Assembly (NCBI GenBank): GCA_018971065.1
Contig: JAGWVC010000006.1
Span: 1 to 62,052 of the forward strand
DNA from: Sphingomonadales bacterium
Lineage (GTDB): Bacteria > Pseudomonadota > Alphaproteobacteria > Sphingomonadales > Sphingomonadaceae
Direction: 5' to 3'
Length of the DNA: 62,052 bases
Shown piece by piece: positions 1 to 9,022 of the stretch (position 1 is its first letter; each line of letters starts with the position of its first letter). A program made the translations under genes and the position numbers. The notes under the pieces are model-generated. The model saw nothing but the letters and a program-made list of their open reading frames with translations, did no database searches and was not told the DNA's origin.

Positions 1-186
1 CTGGTCATCGGCCTCGCCGCGCTGCAAGCGGATGCCGACCTTCCCCACCTGTGGAACGCCGCCAACCTGGAAGAGGACTGGCAGGCCGAACTCTGGGGCA
101 AGGACGCCGAAGCCGAAGCCCGCCGCGAACAACGCCGCGCCACCTTCCTGGCCGCAGCCGAATTTGCCCGATTGGCAGCCGCGTAG
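1..186 (+). CDS. ATP12 family chaperone, C-terminal fragment (partial)
   Basis: Only the last 61 codons are in the window; the gene begins upstream of base 1 and stops with TAG at 184-186. The visible residues (LEEDWQAELWGKDAEAEARR near the middle of the fragment) match the C-terminal end of the ATP12 chaperone family, which helps assemble the F1 part of ATP synthase by binding the alpha subunit. It faces the minus-strand lipid-transport operon tail to tail with a gap of only 7 bases. The family call rests on this short C-terminal signature, so it is likely but not certain. Confidence 0.7.
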   Translation: MVIGLAALQADADLPHLWNAANLEEDWQAELWGKDAEAEARREQRRATFLAAAEFARLAAA

Positions 187-193
187 CCGGCCG

Positions 194-784
194 TCAGTCC
201 ACCCAGTCCGCCACGTCGGCGGCCACCTTGTTCGCCGCCCGGTTCAGCGCCGGCACCACCGCATCGGCGTTCGGCTCCACACCGCTCACGCTCGCCTCGA
301 ACCGCCGGGTCGCTACCGGCTGCCCCGGCCGCTGCCGCATCGCGTCATAACGCACCGTCACCGATCGCGTCCGCCCGTCATAGCCCATCGCCAGCAGCCG
401 CCCGCCCAGCACGTCGCGTGCCAGCGGCTCGTTGTCCTCGAACACCAGGCGCTTGCCATGCGCGCGGATCGTCTCGGCCAACAGCGCACGGAACAGCCGC
501 GCCGGCCGCTCCACCCATTGCGCGTCCTTCAGATAGGCCAGATGCGTATCGTCCACCTGCACCGGCACGCGCGGCAGCGCCAGCACGCGGTCGGTATCCG
601 GCTCGCTGACCAGCAGCCCCGATGCCAGCGGCGCGCTCACCCCGGACCCCGCCGGCGCCCGCGCCTCGGGCATCAGGCTCATGAGTGCCTTCGGCGGCTT
701 GCCACCACCACCGATCGAGATACACCCGGCCAGCAGCGGCGCGGCCAGCGCGGCCAGCAGCAGGAAGCGCGGCGTCGTGGTCAT
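194..784 (-). CDS. ABC-type transport auxiliary lipoprotein
   Basis: A predicted lipoprotein of 196 residues: a short charged N-terminus, a hydrophobic stretch and the lipobox LLAGC with the lipidated Cys at about residue 21. The rest resembles the ABC-transport auxiliary lipoprotein (PqiC/DUF330-like) family, which accompanies MlaD/MCE lipid transporters and is thought to sit at the outer membrane end of the pathway. It is the last gene of the mlaEFD-type operon. I chose the ATG at 784 because GAGGA lies about 7 bases upstream and gives a normal signal peptide; an upstream ATG at 811 would overlap the mlaD stop as ATGA and add nine residues. Confidence 0.75.
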   Translation of the reverse strand: MTTTPRFLLLAALAAPLLAGCISIGGGGKPPKALMSLMPEARAPAGSGVSAPLASGLLVSEPDTDRVLALPRVPVQVDDTHLAYLKDAQWVERPARLFRALLAETIRAHGKRLVFEDNEPLARDVLGGRLLAMGYDGRTRSVTVRYDAMRQRPGQPVATRRFEASVSGVEPNADAVVPALNRAANKVAADVADWVD

Positions 785-807
785 GGCATTCCTCATCGCC
801 AAAATCC

Positions 808-1746
808 TCATGGCTTATAGACCGGCAGCTTCGGCCCACCCAGCACGGCGCCGCCGCCCTGGCTGTCGATCTTCTCGGTAATGTCGCGCAGCGCCTTGGT
901 GGTGGCGCGCAAGTCGCGAATCGCCGCCTCGGCCGCCGGCAGCGTCGATGTCGAAAGCTGCTGCGCCGCCGGCCGCGCATCGCCCGCCACGCCCTTCAGC
1001 GCATCGGCCGCGTCCTGTGCGGACTTCAACGTGCCGCGCAACTGCTTCGCCAGCGATTCCCCGTTCTCGCCCAGCACGTGGTTGGCCGAATTGCCCACCG
1101 CCTCGAACGCCTGCAACGTCTTCGTCGCCTGCTGCAACGTCGAATCGAGGTCGGCGATCGTCTTCTTCAACTGCGGCGAGGCATCGGCCATGTTCGCGGT
1201 GAACTTGTCGGTATTGGCCAGGATGCGCGTCACCGATTTCTGGTTCTCGTCCGAAAGCAGCATCGTCAGCCGCTCGGTCAGCGTCGCCAGCCGCTCCAGC
1301 AGCAGCGGCGCGTTCGACAGCAGCTCACCCAGCCCGCCGCGCTTGGTCGGGATCACCGGCACGCCTTCCGGCCCCGGCTCGGCAATCTTCGGCGCGCCCT
1401 TCACACCGCCGTTCAGCTGAATGGCCGAAACCCCGGTAAAGCTGCCCTGGATCGTCGCGGTCGTCCCCTGCAGGATCGGCACCTTCTCATCGACGGCAAT
1501 CCGCACCCGCACGAACTGCGGGTCCTTCGGCCACAGTTCGATCTCCTTGATCTGCCCTGCCGGCACCCCGGCATAGGAAACCGCCGTACCTTTCGCCAGC
1601 CCATCCACCGATTGCCGGAAGAAGATGTCGTAATCGTCCTTGCTGCCCTCGCCCAGATGCGCCAGCCAGATGGCGAACAGCGCCAGCAGCCCCAGCAGCC
1701 CCAGCGTCACCGCACCGACCCAGACGTGATTGGCCCTCGTTTCCAT
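808..1746 (-). CDS. mlaD: MlaD family (MCE) lipid-binding protein
   Basis: A 312-residue protein with one N-terminal membrane helix (about residues 10-30) followed by a single MCE domain (about 38-115, with the VSYAGVPAGQIKEIEL and FTGVSAIQLNGG segments typical of the family) and a long, probably helical C-terminal region. MCE proteins form periplasmic rings that carry phospholipids between the membranes. It follows the ATPase gene with an 11-base gap and precedes the auxiliary lipoprotein, so the set is a complete inner-membrane lipid transporter. The long C-terminal helix is more like the PqiB/Mce type tail than short E. coli MlaD. Confidence 0.88.
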   Translation of the reverse strand: METRANHVWVGAVTLGLLGLLALFAIWLAHLGEGSKDDYDIFFRQSVDGLAKGTAVSYAGVPAGQIKEIELWPKDPQFVRVRIAVDEKVPILQGTTATIQGSFTGVSAIQLNGGVKGAPKIAEPGPEGVPVIPTKRGGLGELLSNAPLLLERLATLTERLTMLLSDENQKSVTRILANTDKFTANMADASPQLKKTIADLDSTLQQATKTLQAFEAVGNSANHVLGENGESLAKQLRGTLKSAQDAADALKGVAGDARPAAQQLSTSTLPAAEAAIRDLRATTKALRDITEKIDSQGGGAVLGGPKLPVYKP

Positions 1747-1757
1747 GCCGCTTGTCC

Positions 1758-2681
1758 TTATCGGTCCTGTGCTTCGGGCGCCAACGGCGCATCGGTCTCA
1801 TCATCGTCCTCGGGAGCAGCAGCCCCCTTGGCTTCCAGTGCCGCGCGCCCGCGCGGGCCGTTGAAGTATTCCTGAATCCACGGATGGTCGCTTTTCAGCA
1901 GCTCCGCGATCGTCCCCACCGCGATCACCTTCCGGTCCGCCAGCACCGCCACCCGGTCGCAGATCGCATGCAGCGTATCGAGGTCGTGGGTGATCAGGAA
2001 CACGGTCAGCCCCAGCGTTTCCTTCAGTTCCAGGATCAGCCGGTCGAAGGCATCGGCACCGATCGGGTCCAGCCCGGCGGTCGGCTCGTCCAGGAACAGC
2101 AGCTCCGGGTCCAGCGCCAGGCTGCGCGCCAGCCCGGCGCGCTTGCGCATCCCGCCGGAAAGCTCGGACGGATACTTCGCCGCCGCGTTCTCGGGCAGGC
2201 CCGACAGCATCACCTTGAACCGCGCGATCTCGTGCAGCAGCTCGGGCGCGATCTCGGGATAGAACTCCTTCAGCGGCACCTCGATATTCTCGGCCACGGT
2301 CAGCGTCGAGAACAGCGCCCCACCCTGGAACAGGATGCCCCAGCGCGATCGGATGTCGATGTCCTCGTCGTCCCGCGCGGCGGTGATGTCGCGGCCCAGC
2401 ACGGAAATCCTGCCCGCCGTTGGAATCTGCAACCCGATGATCGAACGCATCAGCACCGACTTGCCAGTGCCCGATCCGCCCACCACGCCGATGATCTCGC
2501 CCCGGTTCACGGTCAACGACAGCCCGTCGTGAATGACATGGTCGCCGAACGCGTTGCACAGGCCTTCCACCACGATCGGGTGCGCGGCGCTGCTGGCGCT
2601 GTCCACCAGCTTCGCCTCGCGCCCAGGATCACTCTCGGGCGCATCGCTTTCCGGCGCGTCGGGGGGCAGCATGTCGCTCAT
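1758..2681 (-). CDS. mlaF: MlaF family lipid-transport ABC ATPase
   Basis: A 307-residue ABC ATPase. Visible motifs are Walker A GGSGTGKS, the Q-loop region LFQGGALFS, the ABC signature LSGGM followed by [11 protein letters not shown], Walker [13 protein letters not shown] and the H-loop ITHD. An acidic, proline-rich N-terminal extension of about 35 residues and an acidic C-terminal tail lie outside the core. The ATG at 2681 overlaps the stop of the permease gene by 4 bases (ATGA), which indicates translational coupling. It powers phospholipid movement through the MlaE permease in the inner membrane. Confidence 0.92.
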   Translation of the reverse strand: MSDMLPPDAPESDAPESDPGREAKLVDSASSAAHPIVVEGLCNAFGDHVIHDGLSLTVNRGEIIGVVGGSGTGKSVLMRSIIGLQIPTAGRISVLGRDITAARDDEDIDIRSRWGILFQGGALFSTLTVAENIEVPLKEFYPEIAPELLHEIARFKVMLSGLPENAAAKYPSELSGGMRKRAGLARSLALDPELLFLDEPTAGLDPIGADAFDRLILELKETLGLTVFLITHDLDTLHAICDRVAVLADRKVIAVGTIAELLKSDHPWIQEYFNGPRGRAALEAKGAAAPEDDDETDAPLAPEAQDR

Positions 2682-3829
2682 ATCCACCCGATCTTCGAGA
2701 AGAACACCGCGAAGAACGCATCCAGCACGATCACCGTGAAGATCGCCTGCACCACCGCCTGCGTGGTCCGCGTGCCCACTTCCTCGGAATTGCCCGAAAC
2801 CTGCATCCCCTGATAACAGCCGTTCAGCGCCACGATCAGCCCGAACACCGGCGCCTTCAGCACGCCCACCCACAAGTCGCGCAGCGGCACCACTTCCTGG
2901 ATGCGGCGCAGGAACGTCAGGAATGGAATATCCAGCGTCAGCGTGCTGATCGTCGCCCCGCCGATGATCGCGACGACAGCGGCAATGAAGCCCAGCAGCG
3001 GCATCATCAGCACCGCCGCCAGCACGCGCGGCAGCACCAGCGCCACCATCGGCGACACGCCGATGGTGCGCATCGCATCGATTTCCTCGGTCAGCTTCAT
3101 CGTGCCGATCTGCGCGGCAAACGCCGATCCCGATCGCCCCGCCACCATGATCGCGGTCATCAGGATGCCCAGTTCGCGCAGCGCGATCCGCCCGGTCAGG
3201 TTCACGGTCAGGATCTCGGCGCCGAACTGCTGCAACTGCACCGCGCCCTGCTGGGCAATGACGATCCCCACCAGAAAGCTCATCATCGCGATGATGCCCA
3301 GCGAGTTCACCCCCACCAGCTCCATCTGGTGAATCAGCGCCTTGCCGCGAAACCGGCGTGGCTCGCGGATCACGTCGCGCACCGCCAGCATCACCTGCCC
3401 CAGGAACCCCAGCCCGCCAACCGCGCCCTCGCGCCAGCCCAGCACGGTGCTGCCCAGCGTGTCCAGCGCGCGGGTGAACGGCGGCAGCCGCTCGGGACTG
3501 ATGCTGGCAGTGCCCTTCGATTCGGAAACTGCGTCGATCAGTCGGGTCGCTTCCTCGCTGGCGCCCGTCAGCTTCGCGTCGCCGTCGCGCACCAGCCGCC
3601 ACACCAGCCAGGCGCCCACGGTGTCGATCGCGGTCACCTTCGACAGGTCCACCGCGGCCACCGGCGCGTCGATCGCGCGCAAGCGCTTGTCCAGTTCGCC
3701 GATGCGCGCCACGATCAACGGCCCGCCCAGCGCCACCCGCAGGGCGCCGTCGGCATCGCTTTCGCTGCTGAATTCAGGCGTCTCGCGCATTCCGGGCATG
3801 GTCATGGTCGAAATCGGTTTCGGCGGCAA
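2678..3829 (-). CDS. mlaE: MlaE family lipid ABC permease with N-terminal STAS domain
   Basis: A 383-residue fusion. Residues of about 25-115 look like a STAS domain ([20 protein letters not shown] is the signature strand-helix), corresponding to separate MlaB in E. coli. The remainder is a five- or six-helix MlaE permease with [14 protein letters not shown] and [12 protein letters not shown], the conserved cytoplasmic contact with the ATPase. First gene of the mlaE-mlaF-mlaD-lipoprotein operon. Several in-frame Met codons occur in the first 14 residues (ATGs at 3829, 3805, 3799 and 3790), so the true start may be slightly downstream. It is divergent from valS with about 105 bases between starts, which must contain both promoters. 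Confidence 0.9.
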   Translation of the reverse strand: MPPKPISTMTMPGMRETPEFSSESDADGALRVALGGPLIVARIGELDKRLRAIDAPVAAVDLSKVTAIDTVGAWLVWRLVRDGDAKLTGASEEATRLIDAVSESKGTASISPERLPPFTRALDTLGSTVLGWREGAVGGLGFLGQVMLAVRDVIREPRRFRGKALIHQMELVGVNSLGIIAMMSFLVGIVIAQQGAVQLQQFGAEILTVNLTGRIALRELGILMTAIMVAGRSGSAFAAQIGTMKLTEEIDAMRTIGVSPMVALVLPRVLAAVLMMPLLGFIAAVVAIIGGATISTLTLDIPFLTFLRRIQEVVPLRDLWVGVLKAPVFGLIVALNGCYQGMQVSGNSEEVGTRTTQAVVQAIFTVIVLDAFFAVFFSKIGWI

Positions 3830-3934
3830 GGGTTCCCGCCGCGACCGCCCGTGGCGAAAATAAGATCGGCGCGTCCTGCCCGGTTCCGGGGTGCTGCGCT
3901 TGCGAACCGCGCCTCACGCTGGCAAAGCGCCGCC

Positions 3935-6703
3935 ATGACCGACACGACCGCACCTGAGGCCGCCAACAGCGGACTGGACAAGACCTTCGACCCCGCCGCG
4001 ATCGAGGCGAAGTGGTACGCCCACTGGGAATCCACCGGCGCCTTCCGGCCCGAACGCCCCGACGCCACGCCGTTCACCATCGTCAACCCGCCGCCCAACG
4101 TCACCGGCTCGCTCCACATCGGCCACGCGCTCGACAACACGCTGCAGGACGTCGTCATCCGCCACGAACGCCTGAAGGGCAAGGACGCGCTGTGGGTGGT
4201 CGGCACCGATCACGCCGGCATCGCCACGCAGATGGTCGTCGAACGCCAGCTTGAGGCCCGGCAGGACAAGCGCACCAACTACACGCGCGAAGCGTTCATC
4301 GACAAGGTGTGGGAATGGAAGGCCGAATCCGGCGGCACCATCACTCGCCAGCTCCGCCGCCTCGGCTGCTCGATGGACTGGAGCCGCGAACAGTTCACGA
4401 TGGACCCGCACTTCACCCGCGCCGTGGTCAAGGTGTTCGTGGACCTGTACAACCAGGGCCTGCTCTACCGCGACAAGCGCCTCGTCAACTGGGACCCCAA
4501 GCTCAAGACCGCGATCAGCGACCTCGAAGTCGAAACGCAGGAGATCAAGGGCCACTTCTGGCAGTTCCGCTATCCGCTGGCAGACGGCGAAACGCTGGCC
4601 GATGGCCGCGATCATATCGTCGTCGCCACCACCCGCCCGGAAACCATGCTGGCCGACATGGCCGTCGCGGTCTCGGCCGATGACCCGCGCTACCAATCGG
4701 TGATAGGCAAGCACGTCATCCTCCCCCTCACCGGCCGCCGCATCCCCATCGTGGCCGATGAACACGCCGACCCCGAACTCGGCACCGGCGCGGTGAAGAT
4801 CACCCCCGGGCACGATTTCAACGACTTCGAAGTCGGCAAACGCGCCGGTTTCAAGCCCGCCGAAATGCTCAACATGTTCGACGCCGAAGCCCGGGTCGTG
4901 CAAACCAGCGACGGCCTGATCCCCGCCGATCTCGTCGGCCTCGACCGCTTCATGTGCCGCACCGAAGTCGTCGCCCGACTGAAGGACGCCAACCTCCTCG
5001 TGCCCTACGTCACGAAGAACAAGGACGGCGAGGACGTCGAAGCCGACGCCGAACCCCGCACCATCCAGACCCCGTTCGGCGATCGCGGCGGCGTGGTCAT
5101 CGAACCCTGGCTGACCGACCAATGGTACGTCAACGCCGCCGAACTGGCGAAAGCGCCGATCGAAGCCGTCCGCAGCGGCTCCATCGAGATCGTGCCCAAA
5201 AGCTGGGAAAAGACCTTCTTCAACTGGATGGAAAACATCCAGCCCTGGTGCGTCTCGCGTCAATTGTGGTGGGGGCATCGCATCCCGGCATGGTTCGCCG
5301 CCGACGGTTCGGTCTTCGTCGCCGAAACCGAGGAAGAAGCCCAGGCCCAGGCCGGCCCCAATGTCACCCTAACCCGCGACGAGGACGTCCTCGACACCTG
5401 GTTCTCCAGCGCCCTCTGGCCCTTCGCCACCCTCGGCTGGCCCGAGTCTCCCCCTCTGGGGGAGGTGGCAGCGCGCAGCGCTGACGGAGGGGACGCCCCG
5501 GCGCACAGCCTCCTCGCCCGCCACTACCCCAACGACCTCCTCGTCTCCGGCTTCGACATCCTGTTCTTCTGGGACGCCCGCATGGCCATGCAGGGCCTGC
5601 ACTTCATGCACGAAGTGCCGTGGAAGCGCCTCTACCTCCACGGCCTCGTCCGCGCCGCCGATGGCGCGAAGATGTCGAAGTCCAAGGGCAATGTCGTCGA
5701 TCCGCTGGGGCTGATCGACCAGTACGGCGCCGACGCGCTGCGCTTCTTCATGTGCGCGATGGAAAGCCAGGGCCGCGACGTGAAGATGGATGAACGCCGC
5801 GTCGAAGGCTACCGCAACTTCGCCACCAAGCTGTGGAACGCCGCCCGCTTCTGCGAAAGCAACGGCGTCACCGCCAGCACCACCCTCGCCGCCCCCGCCG
5901 CCACCAGCGCCGTCAACAAGTGGATCATCGGCGAAGTCGTCACCACGCTCGCCGCGCTCGATCAGGCAATGGCCGACCTGCGCTTCGACGCCGCCGCCAA
6001 CGCGATCTACCACTTCGTCTGGGACCAGTTCTGTGACTGGTACATCGAACTGGTGAAAGGCAACTTCGACGCCGAAACGAGAGCGGTCGCCGGCTGGGTG
6101 CTCGACCAGATCCTCGTCATGCTCCACCCGTTCATGCCCTTCGTCACCGAAGAGCTGTGGAGCAAACTCGGCGCGCGCGATAACGACCTGATCCTCGCCC
6201 GCTGGCCCCAGCCGAACGCCACGGTCGACGCGCAAGCCACCCGCGAAGTCGAATGGTTGATCGCGCTGGTCGGCAACCTGCGCACCGCCAAGAACGAACT
6301 CGGCCTCGCCCCCGGCGCCCGGCTCGAAGCCTGGCTGCCCGAGCCGTCGGCCGAAACCCGCGCCATCATCGAGCGTAACCCCGGCGCCATCGACCGCCTC
6401 GCCCGCCTCACCGCCATCCACTTCGCCCCCGCGCCCACAGGCGCCGCCATGCAAGTCGGCGCCGGCGACGCCAGCCTGATCGTCCCCCTCGAAGGCCTGA
6501 TCGACATCGCCGCGGAAAAAGCCCGCCTCGAAAAGGCGCTGGCCGTCAGCCAGAAGGAAGCCAAATCCCTCGAAGGCCGCCTCTCGAACCCCGCGTTCGT
6601 CGAAAAGGCCAAGCCCGAAGCCGTGGAAAAAGCCCGCGCCGATCACGCCCTGCACGCCGCCGAAGCGGAACGGCTGGCAGCAGCGCTGGCGCGCTTGGGG
6701 TGA
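3935..6703 (+). CDS. valS: valine--tRNA ligase
   Basis: Class I aminoacyl-tRNA synthetase of 922 residues that charges tRNA-Val. It shows the HIGH motif (HIGH at residues 61-64 after [10 protein letters not shown]), the editing-domain region, the KMSKS motif at about 579-583, the [12 protein letters not shown] block of the catalytic core, an anticodon-binding domain, and the C-terminal coiled coil typical of ValRS (about 850-922, Lys/Glu/Ala-rich). The ATG at 3935 gives an N-terminus like other ValRS proteins. An unusual 45-bp palindromic repeat is inserted in frame at codons of about 505-520, just before the [12 protein letters not shown] block. Confidence 0.97.
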   Translation: MTDTTAPEAANSGLDKTFDPAAIEAKWYAHWESTGAFRPERPDATPFTIVNPPPNVTGSLHIGHALDNTLQDVVIRHERLKGKDALWVVGTDHAGIATQMVVERQLEARQDKRTNYTREAFIDKVWEWKAESGGTITRQLRRLGCSMDWSREQFTMDPHFTRAVVKVFVDLYNQGLLYRDKRLVNWDPKLKTAISDLEVETQEIKGHFWQFRYPLADGETLADGRDHIVVATTRPETMLADMAVAVSADDPRYQSVIGKHVILPLTGRRIPIVADEHADPELGTGAVKITPGHDFNDFEVGKRAGFKPAEMLNMFDAEARVVQTSDGLIPADLVGLDRFMCRTEVVARLKDANLLVPYVTKNKDGEDVEADAEPRTIQTPFGDRGGVVIEPWLTDQWYVNAAELAKAPIEAVRSGSIEIVPKSWEKTFFNWMENIQPWCVSRQLWWGHRIPAWFAADGSVFVAETEEEAQAQAGPNVTLTRDEDVLDTWFSSALWPFATLGWPESPPLGEVAARSADGGDAPAHSLLARHYPNDLLVSGFDILFFWDARMAMQGLHFMHEVPWKRLYLHGLVRAADGAKMSKSKGNVVDPLGLIDQYGADALRFFMCAMESQGRDVKMDERRVEGYRNFATKLWNAARFCESNGVTASTTLAAPAATSAVNKWIIGEVVTTLAALDQAMADLRFDAAANAIYHFVWDQFCDWYIELVKGNFDAETRAVAGWVLDQILVMLHPFMPFVTEELWSKLGARDNDLILARWPQPNATVDAQATREVEWLIALVGNLRTAKNELGLAPGARLEAWLPEPSAETRAIIERNPGAIDRLARLTAIHFAPAPTGAAMQVGAGDASLIVPLEGLIDIAAEKARLEKALAVSQKEAKSLEGRLSNPAFVEKAKPEAVEKARADHALHAAEAERLAAALARLG
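5448..5492. repeat. 45-bp palindromic element, copy 1, inside valS
   Basis: It consists of CTCCCCC-TCT-GGGGGAG, then GTGG, then CAGCG-CGCAG-CGCTG, then ACGGAGGGG. The same 45 bases occur without a mismatch at 6722-6766. Inside valS it is read through in frame, contributing the segment [17 protein letters not shown]. coli ValRS as I recall it has a shorter, different linker here. Confidence 0.9.
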
Positions 6704-6720
6704 GGCAGCCCTACGCCGAT

Positions 6721-6768
6721 CCTCCCCCTCTGGGGGAGGTGGCAGCGCGCAGCGCTGACGGAGGGGGT
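6721..6768. repeat. 45-bp palindromic element, copy 2, upstream of queE
   Basis: Identical to the copy in valS over 6722-6766. It has two hairpin units: arms 6721-6728 and 6732-6739 with loop TCT, and arms 6743-6747 and 6753-6757. The distal GGAGGGGG at 6761-6768 is correctly spaced to act as the ribosome binding site of queE, whose ATG is at 6777. Confidence 0.9.
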
Positions 6769-6776
6769 ACGTCCCC

Positions 6777-7508
6777 ATGCTGACCCTCGCCACCATCACC
6801 CCCGGCGAACCCGAAATCTTCGCCGCCCTGCAAGGCGAAGGCCCCTCCGCCGGCCAGCCCAGCGCCTTCGTCCGGCTGTCGCGCTGCAATCTCGCCTGCC
6901 ACTGGTGCGACACCGCCTACACCTGGCGCTTCACCGGCGACAACCGCCCCCACACCGACGACCGCGCGTTCGACCGCGCCCACAACCAGCTCACGCTATC
7001 CGAAGCGGAAACCGCCGCCCGCATCGCCGCGCTCGGCCAATCCCGCCTCGTCATCACCGGCGGCGAACCGCTGCTGCAAGGCGCCGCGCTGGCGCGAATG
7101 CTCGCCCACCTCAGCCTCCCCCACGTCGAGATCGAAACCAACGGCACCGTCGCCCCCCACCCCGCGCTCGACGCGCTGGTGCAGCAATACAACCTCAGCC
7201 CCAAGCTCGCGCACAGCGGCAACCCCGCCAGCCTCGCGCTGATCCCCGAACGCCTCGCCGCCTGGGCGCAAGACCCCCGCGCGTTCTTCAAGTTCGTCAT
7301 CGCCACCCCCGCCGATGTCGCCGAAGTCCTCGCCCTCGTCGCCACCCACGCGATCCCCCCCGCCCGCGTGTTCCTGATGCCCGAGGGCCGCGACAGCGAG
7401 ACGATCCGCACGCGGGGGCGATGGCTGGCCGATTTGTGCCTTCTCCACGGCTTCCGCCTCAGCGACCGCTTGCACATTCATTTGTCTGGCGACACCAGAG
7501 GGACGTGA
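6777..7508 (+). CDS. queE: 7-carboxy-7-deazaguanine synthase QueE
   Basis: A radical-SAM enzyme of 243 residues that converts 6-carboxytetrahydropterin to 7-carboxy-7-deazaguanine in queuosine biosynthesis. The cluster-binding motif is C37-x3-C41-x2-C44 (CNLACHWCD), preceded by the substrate-side signature LQGEGPSAGQPSAFVRL; VITGGEPLLQ is the SAM-binding GGE motif. Its ribosome binding site lies in the palindromic repeat just upstream. The stop codon overlaps the GTG start of the next gene (GTGA), suggesting coupled translation with the MATE exporter although the functions look unrelated. No other queuosine gene is in the window. Confidence 0.93.
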   Translation: MLTLATITPGEPEIFAALQGEGPSAGQPSAFVRLSRCNLACHWCDTAYTWRFTGDNRPHTDDRAFDRAHNQLTLSEAETAARIAALGQSRLVITGGEPLLQGAALARMLAHLSLPHVEIETNGTVAPHPALDALVQQYNLSPKLAHSGNPASLALIPERLAAWAQDPRAFFKFVIATPADVAEVLALVATHAIPPARVFLMPEGRDSETIRTRGRWLADLCLLHGFRLSDRLHIHLSGDTRGT

Positions 7509-8959
7509 ACGAGGCAACGCCGATAACCGCCTCCGGGGAGAGCGAGACCAGCCGCCGTCAGGTGCCACCGCGCACCGGCCGGGCTGTCATCCGTGGCGAC
7601 CTCACCCAAGGCCCCATCCTCAAGGCGCTGGTGCTCTTCACCGTCCCCGCGCTTGCCACCAACCTGATGCAGTCGGTCGGCGGCTCGATCAACGCCATCT
7701 GGGTCGGCCAGCTGCTCGGCACCACCGCCGTCGCCGCCACCGCCAATGCCAACATGATCATGTTCCTGGTGTTCGGCACCGTGTTCGGCTTCGGCATGGC
7801 CACCACCATCATGGTCGGCAAGCACTTCGGCGCGCGCGACATCGATGCGGCGCGCCGCGCCTTCGGCGGCGGCATCGGCTTCTGCACCGGCCTCGCCATG
7901 ATCATCGCCACGCTGGGCTGGATCTTCGCGCCGTCGGTGCTGGGCCTGCTGGCCACCCCGCCGCAGGTCAAGACCGAAGCGCTGGCCTACTTGCGCATCA
8001 CCCTGGTCTCGATGCCGTTCATGTCGATGTCGATGATGATCGGCATGGGCGTGCGCGGCGCCGGCGATGCCACCACCCCGATGATGAGCTCGGTCGTCGC
8101 CACCTCGCTCGGCGTCATGCTGAACCCGCTGCTGATCCGCGGCATCAGCCCGATTCCCGCCTTCGGCATCGCCGGCTCGGCCATCGCCGGCACCATCGCG
8201 GCGGTCTGCGGCACCACCGTCACCATCGTGCTGATCTACGCGCGCGACCTGCCGCTGCGGCTCAAGGGCCGCGAACTGCTCTACCTGCTGCCCACCCGCG
8301 AAGAGGTGCGGTACATGATGGTCAAGGGCCTGCCGATGGGCGGCCAGACGATGATCTCCACCGCCGCCGGGCTGATCTTCGTCGGCCTGGTCAACCGCGA
8401 GGGGCTGCTGGCCACTGCCGCCTATGGCGCCTCGATGCAGTTGTGGAACTACATCCAGATGCCGGCGATGGCGGTGGGCCAGGCGATCAGCACGATGGTC
8501 GCGCAGAACATCGGCGCCCGCCAGCACAACCGCGTCGCCCGCATCACCTGGACCGGCCTGGCCGTCACCCAGACGCTGACGCTGGTCGTCACCATCCTGA
8601 TCCTGCTGTTCGACGAACCGGTGCTGGGCCTGTTCCTCGGCCACGCCAGCCCGGCGGTGCCGCTGGCCCGCCACATCCAGTACATCTGCATCTGGACCTA
8701 CCTGATGTCGGGCTTCATGATGGTTCTGGCCGCCACCATGCGCGCCTATGGCTCGGTACTGGTCCCGCTGGCGATCATGGTCATCGCGCTCTATCCCACC
8801 CGCCTCGGCTTCTACTTCGCCGCCCGCCCGCACATCGGCGGCGAGGCGGTGTGGTGGTCCTACCCCGCCGGCTCGGTGGTCATGCTGGCGCTGTCGCTGC
8901 TGGCATGGCGCTACGGCCCCTGGCGCAAGGCCCAGCAACAGGCGATGGCCGCGCCTTGA
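7505..8959 (+). CDS. MATE family efflux transporter
   Basis: A 484-residue polytopic membrane protein with about 12 hydrophobic helices and two homologous halves (GPILKALVLFTVPALATNLM in the first; EEVRYMMVKGLPMGGQTMIS in the second), the NorM/MATE pattern. Such proteins export cationic drugs or metabolites using Na+ or H+. The start is taken as GTG at 7505, overlapping the queE stop by 4 bases; the preceding frame has no better start. The N-terminal 35 residues before the first helix are polar and cytoplasmic. Substrate unknown. Confidence 0.88.
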   Translation: MNEATPITASGESETSRRQVPPRTGRAVIRGDLTQGPILKALVLFTVPALATNLMQSVGGSINAIWVGQLLGTTAVAATANANMIMFLVFGTVFGFGMATTIMVGKHFGARDIDAARRAFGGGIGFCTGLAMIIATLGWIFAPSVLGLLATPPQVKTEALAYLRITLVSMPFMSMSMMIGMGVRGAGDATTPMMSSVVATSLGVMLNPLLIRGISPIPAFGIAGSAIAGTIAAVCGTTVTIVLIYARDLPLRLKGRELLYLLPTREEVRYMMVKGLPMGGQTMISTAAGLIFVGLVNREGLLATAAYGASMQLWNYIQMPAMAVGQAISTMVAQNIGARQHNRVARITWTGLAVTQTLTLVVTILILLFDEPVLGLFLGHASPAVPLARHIQYICIWTYLMSGFMMVLAATMRAYGSVLVPLAIMVIALYPTRLGFYFAARPHIGGEAVWWSYPAGSVVMLALSLLAWRYGPWRKAQQQAMAAP

Positions 8960-8979
8960 TTCCGGTCAAGGAACCGGGC

Positions 8980-8993
8980 TGAACACCTGTTCA
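8980..8993. promoter_or_regulatory. Perfect dyad TGAACA-CC-TGTTCA upstream of the dioxygenase gene
   Basis: Six-base inverted repeat with a 2-base spacer, 29 bases before the ATG at 9023 and within the 63-base gap after the MATE gene. The geometry fits a dimeric repressor operator; the regulator is not identifiable here. Confidence 0.4.
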
Positions 8994-9022
8994 ATATTCT
9001 CCCGCCACAAGGGAGAGGCCCC

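Noticed and set aside
3914..5278. Long minus-strand open frame (454 codons) opposite valS
   Set aside because: It is antisense to the conserved ValRS coding sequence, has no family motifs and reflects the high GC content, which leaves few stop codons in other frames.
5369..6913. Long minus-strand open frame (514 codons) opposite valS and queE
   Set aside because: Composition is Gly/Val/Ala-rich with no recognisable domain, and it spans two well-supported plus-strand genes.
7478..8938. Minus-strand open frame opposite the MATE gene
   Set aside because: Its His/Gln/Asp-rich translation is the mirror of membrane-helix codons and has no domain; the MATE reading is unambiguous.
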